Origin: Planctomicrobium sp.
GTDB lineage: Bacteria; Planctomycetota; Planctomycetia; Planctomycetales; Planctomycetaceae
Length of the DNA: 9,711 bases
Assembly: GCA_029259835.1 (NCBI GenBank)
Contig: JAJDEL010000559.1
Span: 1-9,711 of the forward strand
Direction: 5' to 3'
The notes beneath the pieces are model-generated. The model was given only the letters and a program-made list of their open reading frames with translations. It ran no database searches and had not been told where the DNA came from. Both the position numbers and the translations under genes were made by a program. Below are positions 1 to 4,725 of the stretch, in pieces (the first letter of the stretch is position 1; the number at the start of each line of letters is the position of its first letter).

Positions 1-282
1 GCCGAAGTGACTGCCTGCCAACTGAAGAGTTGCTGCTGATTTCTTCTGATTGACGAGCCGCAACTTCGCACGAATTTCAAACGGACCTGATTCCAAAGAC
101 TGTTTCGTGGTCAGAATCGCATCGAGACCGCTCGCTTCAAGGTAACCATCATGACTCTTCCATGAACCTGGATCGGCATACGCATTGAGCGGCTTCCCAT
201 TTTCAACGAAGCTGACTTCGGCGAAAGCGGCAGGCGAAACAAACAGGAGAACTCCGAATCCGAAAAGCAAATACTTCATCAT
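1..282 (-). CDS. Exported protein, N-terminal fragment (possibly sialidase-like / laminin-G-like), cut by window edge
   Basis: This reading frame begins with two adjacent ATG codons (282 and 279) and stays open for 94 codons to the left edge, so only the N-terminus is visible. Residues 1-21 form a clear signal peptide: Met-Met-Lys, a hydrophobic core (YLLFGFGVLLF) and an AFA cleavage site. The mature part has 'PGSWKSHDGYLEASG', 'SGPFEIRAKLRL' and 'AATLQLAGSHFG'. This resembles the N-terminal beta-sandwich that precedes BNR/sialidase-type or DUF1080-type domains in exported planctomycete proteins, but that assignment is from memory and the catalytic part lies outside the window. The Shine-Dalgarno is weak (only AAAG-like upstream). 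The next gene to the right is on the same strand, 186 bases away, so a shared transcript is possible but not shown. The CDS call is fairly firm; the function is tentative. Confidence 0.72.
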   Translation of the reverse strand, partial: MMKYLLFGFGVLLFVSPAAFAEVSFVENGKPLNAYADPGSWKSHDGYLEASGLDAILTTKQSLESGPFEIRAKLRLVNQKKSAATLQLAGSHFG

Positions 283-468
283 GCACCATATGCTTTGAAC
301 AACGTGACCATCAGAGACAGATGATCGAACATCATTCTTCCGAACGCAACCCGGTCGCTTCTCACAGACAAATCGAGACCTTCTTAAAACTTCTCGGCAG
401 CCTGGAAGCACTCCTGTTGGATGAGTCAGAAGCGACACACGTTAAAACTGTTGAATGAAACGGCGTGT

Positions 469-1782
469 TTATCTGGAAGCGGTTTTGGTGGCAAAGAGAT
501 CCGGTTTGGTTTCGCGGAGAATGGCGAGAATATTTTTTCGTTCTGTCGTGGAGAGGTTGCGGTATTCGTCGTCTTCTGTTGGTTCGCTATTGAGGACATT
601 AAGCATTCGTTTGACGACGTCCTCTTTCATCAGTTTCGGGAGCGAGTCAAAAGCGTCTGAATAGATTAGGTAACTGCATGGGTACTTGAAGGTTCGGGTC
701 TGGAGGTCGAAGTCTCGTAGCGAACGTCCTTGACCGTCGCGGATTCCTTGTGCTTCGAAATCAGCTTGAAAGGAACTGACACCTTTGATTGGTGAGGTGA
801 GTTGGAACTCGTCGGCGAAGAGGAGACAGCGGACGATTTTTTTGCTGACGGATTCGACCCGACGGTGTGTGGAATCGCTGACGAATTTTTCAGGACGATC
901 TAATGCGGAGTTCATGACACCGTTGTAGTGAAGTGCGCCGCGGGTTTCATGATTCCCACGCGTGAGCAAATTGTGCATTTGAAGTTGATGTCCGAGTACC
1001 ATCAGTGCGACGATGTCGCTGGTCTCTTCGAGATAAGGCGCCGTTTCAACGAACTTGCTGATGTCGGTGGCGTTTGCACCATGTTCTCGGTCGAGGTCTT
1101 CAGGGCGTTGATTCTTTTGCGAAAGAACATTCCCCATGTGCCGCATCTCTCCATGCGTGCCAGAGACGTACCAACCGCCCCAGCGCTTCATGAATGGACT
1201 CGACTGCTTGGTCGTGTAGGTTCCGGAACCGAAATGAGGTTGACCGCTACGATCCGTGAAAACAGATCGCATGAGATGACCAGGGACACCTTCGGTTCGA
1301 GACGACGCATGGCAGGTCATGCACTGACCACGGTCGCGGACAAACTGTGGATGCTCGACCTTACCGACGGGAAGTGTGTAGAAGACTCCTCCAAGTTCGG
1401 GGTCGACGGTTGAGATTTCAATGACGTCTCCGTCTTGCACCCAACCGATGTAGGTCTCGTCATTGAAGTAGAGTGACCGGGGGCGCTTCGGTGTGATCCG
1501 CCTGAGTTGCAGACTGGTTTTCGAGAAGACCAGTGTTTGCGATGATTGAGGGATGTTGAGCGCTTCAAGCACAGCCGCGAGGTAGCCGTTTTTGTCGTCG
1601 TGCTTCAACTCAAAGTCGCCAGAGTCAATTCGCTTTTGCAACGCAGAAATCGCATCGTTAGGAGTTGTGTCTGAATAGCTGATGGGCGGGCTTTCAAACT
1701 CCAGTTGAGCGAAGAGTAGCGATGGATTGATGACGAGAAATGCAATCGCCACGGTCGCAGCGATTCGGTAGGTCGAGAGCAT
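469..1782 (-). CDS. Exported monoheme cytochrome c-like protein of unknown role
   Basis: This is a 437-residue protein, counting from the ATG at 1782. Residues 1-26 form a signal peptide (MLSTYRIAATVAIAF... ending LLFAQ), so it should be exported. A single CxxCH heme-attachment motif, CMTCH, lies at residues 154-158 within 'FVRDRGQCMTCHASSRTEGVPGH', followed by 'RWGGWYVSGTHGEMRHMGN', which may supply the distal ligand. I recognise this as a conserved cytochrome-like family common in planctomycetes and related phyla without a known partner or reaction. I chose the 1782 start because an AAAGG Shine-Dalgarno (complement of 1791-1795) sits 8 bases upstream. The frame stays open to a GTG at 1839, but those 19 extra residues are encoded by the dispersed repeat at 1793-1900 and would precede the signal peptide. 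It stops with TAA at 469-471. The heme is inferred from the motif only; the biological role is unknown. Confidence 0.85.
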   Translation of the reverse strand: MLSTYRIAATVAIAFLVINPSLLFAQLEFESPPISYSDTTPNDAISALQKRIDSGDFELKHDDKNGYLAAVLEALNIPQSSQTLVFSKTSLQLRRITPKRPRSLYFNDETYIGWVQDGDVIEISTVDPELGGVFYTLPVGKVEHPQFVRDRGQCMTCHASSRTEGVPGHLMRSVFTDRSGQPHFGSGTYTTKQSSPFMKRWGGWYVSGTHGEMRHMGNVLSQKNQRPEDLDREHGANATDISKFVETAPYLEETSDIVALMVLGHQLQMHNLLTRGNHETRGALHYNGVMNSALDRPEKFVSDSTHRRVESVSKKIVRCLLFADEFQLTSPIKGVSSFQADFEAQGIRDGQGRSLRDFDLQTRTFKYPCSYLIYSDAFDSLPKLMKEDVVKRMLNVLNSEPTEDDEYRNLSTTERKNILAILRETKPDLFATKTASR

Positions 1783-1790
1783 GATGAACG

Positions 1791-1795
1791 CCTTT
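1791..1795 (-). promoter_or_regulatory. Ribosome binding site of the cytochrome-like gene, overlapping the edge of the repeat
   Basis: The minus strand reads AAAGG here, 8 bases before the ATG at 1782. It decides the start in favour of 1782 over the upstream GTG at 1839. Three of its five bases (complement of TTT, 1793-1795) belong to the boundary direct repeat of the 108-bp element, so the element ends inside the Shine-Dalgarno. Confidence 0.6.
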
Positions 1796-1900
1796 AGAGC
1801 AGATTGCTCTTTCCTGTGCCCGCGGAAAACGGCTTTCACCAGTAAAAACGCTAACTTCCACGAGGCAGAACGGGAACACTAATTCAAAAAATGCTTTAGT
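1793..1900. repeat. 108-bp dispersed repeat, copy A (MITE-like)
   Basis: This stretch aligns without gaps to 7579-7686 over 108 bases, with 16 mismatches (about 85% identity, mostly transitions). Similarity ends abruptly on the left and fades within about 5 bases on the right. The copy is bounded by the direct repeat CTTTAG (1792-1797 and 1894-1899), consistent with a target-site duplication. Just inside are short inverted ends, AGCA on the left and TGC on the right. The left end holds the perfect hairpin AGAGCA-GAT-TGCTCT (1796-1810). No transposase is present, so if mobile it is non-autonomous. Its right-to-left reading enters the cytochrome-like gene, whose ATG is 10 bases away. It is open in two minus-strand frames, but neither looks like a real gene. 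Confidence 0.82.
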
Positions 1901-2002
1901 ACACGGTAACGAATCACACTTTCCTCGCGATATCCTTTCGCGAGACGAATAGTTTCATACCTTACCGAACATCGTCAGGTAAAGAGGACTTCTTTGTCCA
2001 TT
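1901..2002. other. Intergenic stretch with one GC-rich hairpin
   Basis: This lies between copy A of the repeat and the end of the YkgJ-type gene. It contains a hairpin CTCGCG / CGCGAG (1924-1929 and 1939-1944, 9-base loop). On the minus strand this would follow the YkgJ-type stop codon by about 60 bases and could contribute to 3' end formation, but no T-run follows it, so a terminator call is weak. No ORF or other site is evident. Confidence 0.4.
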
Positions 2003-2335
2003 TTAGCCTTCAATTTCCCATTTGTCTCGGATAGCGAGGCAGGAAGAACTGTTAATCTCAAAATTGCGACACGCTTTTGGTCGATATTCGTAGTGTTTGC
2101 AGCCTTTTCGCTGTTCATCGAACCACATGCAGGAGCGCTCAGGCAATTGAAAACGAATTTCCCAGTAGGGCATGATTTCGTCGACGAGATCAGCCGGAAC
2201 GTCATTCAGCAGCGCCTCATGTTGTCCATTGATGACAATATACGGAGGGACAGCGGTCTGCATACAGCACGCACCACACCCATCGCAGCTTTCGATGACT
2301 GGGAGATCGGTTAGATTGGGGGGTAAGTTGTTCAT
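2003..2335 (-). CDS. YkgJ-type cysteine-cluster protein (CxxCxxCC family)
   Basis: This is a small 110-residue protein without a signal peptide, probably cytoplasmic. It has the hallmark cluster 'SCDGCGACC' (Cys17, Cys20, Cys23, Cys24) and then 'CMWFDEQRKGCKHYEYRPKACRNF' with Cys69, Cys79 and Cys89, plus Cys99. The eight-cysteine pattern with 'HYEYRPKACRNF' is typical of the YkgJ / Fe-S- or zinc-binding cysteine-cluster family, whose members are proposed to bind a metal or an iron-sulfur cluster; the substrate or partner is not known. The ATG at 2335 was chosen because the longer frame, starting at a GTG at 2452, would run through a strong hairpin (2351-2384) and adds 39 residues unrelated to the family. 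No good Shine-Dalgarno precedes 2335, so the exact start is less certain than the family. Neighbours give no clear functional link. Confidence 0.85.
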   Translation of the reverse strand: MNNLPPNLTDLPVIESCDGCGACCMQTAVPPYIVINGQHEALLNDVPADLVDEIMPYWEIRFQLPERSCMWFDEQRKGCKHYEYRPKACRNFEINSSSCLAIRDKWEIEG

Positions 2336-2350
2336 GTCTTTGAAAAGGGA

Positions 2351-2395
2351 AAGCGTCCCGGACTCAGGGTGGTCCGAGACGCTTCTGTCTTTTTT
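2351..2395 (+). terminator. Strong hairpin followed by a T-run (terminator-like, possibly bidirectional)
   Basis: AAGCGTC (2351-2357) pairs with GACGCTT (2378-2384), and CGGAC (2359-2363) with GTCCG (2372-2376). There is a single C/A mismatch between the two helices and an 8-base loop. On the plus strand it is followed by CTGTC and six Ts (2390-2395), the classic intrinsic terminator layout. No plus-strand gene enters from the left, so it may block antisense transcription. On the minus strand it lies between the lipoprotein gene and the YkgJ-type gene and is followed by TCCCTTTTC, a poorer T-tract, so it may also insulate those two genes. Confidence 0.6.
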
Positions 2396-2409
2396 CCCAA
2401 GGAGATGCT

Positions 2410-2450
2410 CTGGGAAAGAGAAAATTGGCACCGGCAGAAGTGTCTGTGCC
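2410..2450 (-). terminator. Probable terminator of the lipoprotein gene
   Basis: Seventeen bases after the lipoprotein stop codon the minus strand folds as GGCAC...GTGCC (2427-2450), with inner AGACA/TGTCT-like pairing and a bulge. It is followed by AATTTTCTCTTT. The stem is short but the T-rich tail is in the right place for an intrinsic terminator of the gene ending at 2467. Confidence 0.45.
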
Positions 2451-2466
2451 ACCTGAGTTGTTGGTT

Positions 2467-2910
2467 CTAGGAAGTTTCTTTTTCAGGCGCTGGTTCTTCG
2501 GAAGGTTTCGTTTCTTTTTCGGACTCACTGGCGGCCTCTTGTTTTTTCTTTTCAATGGTTGCCAGACCTTTTTCAGGGTCTTTCAGAAAAGATTCGCGGC
2601 AATGTTCACAACAAAGGAAGACTGGTTTGCCTTCATACATCACTTTGACAGGCGTTCCCATCCCACCAAGTTTACTGCCTGTGGGGCAGAACATTTGCGA
2701 TTCAACAAGTGCTTTGTCTTCATCTGAAAGTTCAGCGACTTCGGGTTCTCCTAATTCGGTTGAATCACCGAGTTCGATTGTTTCATCACTGGAACCGGAT
2801 TCTGTTCCAGAAGATTCAGGGACGGTTTTCTCTGCGCAGCCGGAAAGCATTGTGAATCCGGCAACGGCAATGCACGGCAGTAAAAATTTCGCTCTATTCC
2901 ATTTGGACAT
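2467..2910 (-). CDS. Lipoprotein with a YHS/TRASH-like metal-binding domain
   Basis: This is a 147-residue protein with a type II signal peptide: basic start (MSKWNRAK), hydrophobic core and lipobox LSGC with the lipidated Cys at residue 25. It is therefore a membrane-anchored envelope lipoprotein. A Ser/Glu/Thr-rich acidic linker (about residues 28-70) leads to a small domain at 73-120: 'MFCPTGSKLGGMGTPVKV' followed by 'GKPVFLCCEHCRESFLKDP'. The spacing Cys75 ... Cys100-Cys101-x2-Cys104 and the 'CC.HC...F..DP' signature match the YHS/TRASH group of heavy-metal-binding domains. The tail (121-147) is highly charged, rich in Glu, Lys and Pro. The start is firm: AGGAGA (complement of 2917-2922) lies 6 bases before the ATG. 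A role in copper or other metal binding or sensing is inferred from the family; the metal and partner are unknown. Confidence 0.85.
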   Translation of the reverse strand: MSKWNRAKFLLPCIAVAGFTMLSGCAEKTVPESSGTESGSSDETIELGDSTELGEPEVAELSDEDKALVESQMFCPTGSKLGGMGTPVKVMYEGKPVFLCCEHCRESFLKDPEKGLATIEKKKQEAASESEKETKPSEEPAPEKETS

Positions 2911-2916
2911 CTAGCT

Positions 2917-2922
2917 TCTCCT
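2917..2922 (-). promoter_or_regulatory. Ribosome binding site of the lipoprotein gene
   Basis: The minus strand reads AGGAGA, 6 bases before the ATG at 2910. It is the best Shine-Dalgarno match in the window. Confidence 0.7.
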
Positions 2923-2971
2923 GAATTTCTATTGAATCGATATTGCCCGACGAAGGCATTCTAAGTGAAGC

Positions 2972-3009
2972 GATTGAAATAGCTACTCGCTGGTCGTGTG
3001 ATTTCAATC
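2972..3009. repeat. Perfect 9-bp inverted repeat with 20-base spacer
   Basis: GATTGAAAT (2972-2980) is exactly complementary to ATTTCAATC (3001-3009). It lies 24 bases beyond the beta-helix stop codon and 62 bases upstream of the lipoprotein start. It could be a transcript hairpin at the beta-helix 3' end or an operator for the lipoprotein promoter. No T-run follows on the minus strand. Some such repeats are expected by chance in a window this size. Confidence 0.4.
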
Positions 3010-3032
3010 AAATCAACTGACCTGCAAGTGTT

Positions 3033-4433
3033 TTAGCGCACGTCGTCAGCGATGAAGTTGTCTTTCCCGCCGATTACTTTGACAGGGAGCGTCAACTTGT
3101 CTCCTTTGATCAGACAATCTGAGACGCGCGATTCAGTGGAACTCTCTAATAAAATTCCGACCGGGGCGCAGTCAAGGATGGTGTTGCTGGAAATGTGAGC
3201 GCGGCGACATTTGCGAACAACGACTCCTGCCGGTTGTCTGGTGACATCGGTGATGTGATTGCCTGTGAAAGTGACGCCTGTTGAGTTCTCAATCAAAATC
3301 GCGTTTTGACTGTCTGCTCCATCGCCGTAATGGTAACGCGGATTACGGTCGAACATATTTCCAGTGATGACGATGCTCTCACTTCCTGTCACTTTCAAGT
3401 TATGAGCGTATCCTTTCCAGATTGTGTTGCCAGTGATTGCCACACTTCTTGCGTTTTCGACATCAATGTTGACTTGCACATCAGAGAGAACATTGTTTGC
3501 AATCGTGATGTGTGCATGTCGCGTTTCTTTGGTGAACGGTCGCGGTGTACTTTCTCCATTGATGCGGATGTTTGCGGAGTTGGGGGCATTGTGGGAATGC
3601 TGAATCGTGCAGCCAACGATGGCGACTTCGGCGACGGAGCCGCCACGACAATCAAGATCGATATTCGCACTCGGTGTGGAGTCCGGCCCGCCCATGTTGC
3701 CTTCAATGTCGCAGGTTCCAATATGAATGTTGCGGACGCCACCAGCTTTACTCACGATTCCACCAAGGTTGTTGTAACTGATGTGACAGCCGATGATGTT
3801 TGATTGGTGCAGGTCAACGTTGTCATAGAAAATTCCGACGCCGGTGTTTTCATAAACATGACAGTCGGCGATGAGAACGTTTCGATTGCGTTTGACGAGA
3901 TGAATTCCGTGGTGCAATTTCCGGAGAACTGTCCGCGTGACAGTGAGTTCCATCGTCCCGGTTGCTTCGATGCCGTTTGCTTCAGGATGCGTTCCGATGA
4001 TTTCGATGCCATCGACCATCGGCGTCCGCTGGTTTTTCCAGACGTTTGGTTTCACGGTCTTTGGGGCAGCGGTCCCTTCATGAGTTCCGATAAAACGAAA
4101 CGCTGGACCGGGTCCGTCCATGACGACTGTCGCGGTGCCGTCTCCGCTGATTGAGATCGGACCGGTCTCGTCGAGGTTGATCTCAATCGTTTTTGTGATT
4201 CGGTAGAGACCTTTCGGAAGCGTGAGCGATTTTTTCTCAACTGAGATTCGATGCACAAATGCCGCTGTTTCGTCTGTTTTACCGTCGCCGATGAAGGTCG
4301 CTGCTGTACCGGGAGTTTGTGCGTACGCCGAACTGATTGAGAGTAGAATCGCCAGACAGATGCTTGCGGTGAGTCGTAATTGAGTGTTTTGACCGTTCAT
4401 GGGTGCCATAGATTTGATTCCAAAATGAAACAT
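3033..4433 (-). CDS. Exported right-handed parallel beta-helix protein
   Basis: This is a 466-residue protein counted from the ATG at 4433, with signal peptide core 'LTASICLAILLSISSAYAQ' (cleavage near residue 38). The mature start 'GTAATFIGDGKTDETAAF' (about 42-59) resembles the opening of pectate-lyase-3/polygalacturonase-type beta-helices. From about residue 140 to the end there are repeated rungs of the type 'NxxIxxCxIxxN': 'NVLIADCHVYENTGVGI', 'NIIGCHISYNNLGGI', 'VAITGNTIWKGYAHNL', 'VTFTGNHITD', 'AHISSNTILDCAPVGI'. This is the NosD/PbH1 pattern of a right-handed beta-helix. Such folds often bind or cleave polysaccharides, but I see no diagnostic catalytic residues, so substrate and activity are unknown. 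The start is ambiguous: ATGs at 4433, 4409 and 4400 all precede the signal peptide. TGGAA upstream of 4409 is the most plausible Shine-Dalgarno and would also give a more normal signal peptide. Confidence 0.86.
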   Translation of the reverse strand: MFHFGIKSMAPMNGQNTQLRLTASICLAILLSISSAYAQTPGTAATFIGDGKTDETAAFVHRISVEKKSLTLPKGLYRITKTIEINLDETGPISISGDGTATVVMDGPGPAFRFIGTHEGTAAPKTVKPNVWKNQRTPMVDGIEIIGTHPEANGIEATGTMELTVTRTVLRKLHHGIHLVKRNRNVLIADCHVYENTGVGIFYDNVDLHQSNIIGCHISYNNLGGIVSKAGGVRNIHIGTCDIEGNMGGPDSTPSANIDLDCRGGSVAEVAIVGCTIQHSHNAPNSANIRINGESTPRPFTKETRHAHITIANNVLSDVQVNIDVENARSVAITGNTIWKGYAHNLKVTGSESIVITGNMFDRNPRYHYGDGADSQNAILIENSTGVTFTGNHITDVTRQPAGVVVRKCRRAHISSNTILDCAPVGILLESSTESRVSDCLIKGDKLTLPVKVIGGKDNFIADDVR

Positions 4434-4725
4434 TGTCGAAAATTGTCAAGAGGTGCGTGTGGATGCTGACATATCAGTCATCCGAATTCGAGGGATCAGG
4501 CAGAAGTTTCTTCCTGCGAAGTTGCGGAAAGACATGCGGGTCACTGTCTGAGAAATCCTTTCGCGAACGAAATTTCACTTGACGAAAGGGATTCAATTGA
4601 GCAAGGAGGGGAGTACCAAGGACTCTCGCAGGTTGCGTTTTAGCAACACTCTTGTTGAGTTTGAATGAATGATAGAGTTTGGGACGAAATGAACTTTTAT
4701 TATCTAGATCGACTGTGGGCTTGGA
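4434..4725. other. Divergent intergenic region between the beta-helix and HDOD–kinase genes
   Basis: This 292-base stretch should hold both promoters. On the minus strand TTGACA is present 15-20 bases before the beta-helix ATG at 4433, but no good -10 follows at 16-18 bases. On the plus strand an A/T-rich stretch with TATTAT (4698-4703) could be a -10 for the kinase gene, without a recognisable -35. A minus-strand frame of 94 codons covers much of the region (4758-4474) but is low-complexity, has no recognisable domain and overlaps the kinase start, so I do not call it a gene. Confidence 0.5.
4632..4657 (+). promoter_or_regulatory. Overlapping alternative hairpins in the leader region of the HDOD–kinase gene
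   Basis: GTTGC (4632-4636) can pair with GCAAC (4643-4647). CAACA (4644-4648) can instead pair with TGTTG (4653-4657). The two helices share the middle segment and are mutually exclusive, an attenuator-like arrangement about 70 bases before the kinase ATG. The stems are only 5 bp, so this is a weak candidate. Confidence 0.25.

Noticed and set aside
928..1413. Plus-strand open frame of 161 codons opposite the cytochrome-like gene
   Set aside because: Its frame is antisense to a gene with a clear signal peptide and CxxCH motif, and it has no recognisable domain or ribosome binding site.
1793..1900. The two repeat copies as part of a CRISPR array or a tandem repeat
   Set aside because: There are only two copies, nearly 6 kb apart, each next to a different gene; no regularly spaced repeats occur anywhere in the window.
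2336..2452. 39-residue N-terminal extension of the YkgJ-type protein from a GTG at 2452
   Set aside because: It is encoded across two hairpins, has no Shine-Dalgarno, and ends just where the family-like sequence begins at the ATG at 2335.
3306..4154. Two plus-strand open frames (3306-3803 and 3804-4154) opposite the beta-helix gene
   Set aside because: They are antisense shadows of repeated beta-helix codons (Val/Ile/Asp-rich composition follows from the repeats), and the minus-strand frame has a signal peptide and a coherent fold.
469..4433. The five minus-strand genes as one functional operon or new system
   Set aside because: Gaps of roughly 110-190 bases with several terminator-like hairpins, a repeat insertion and unrelated domain content argue for independent genes.
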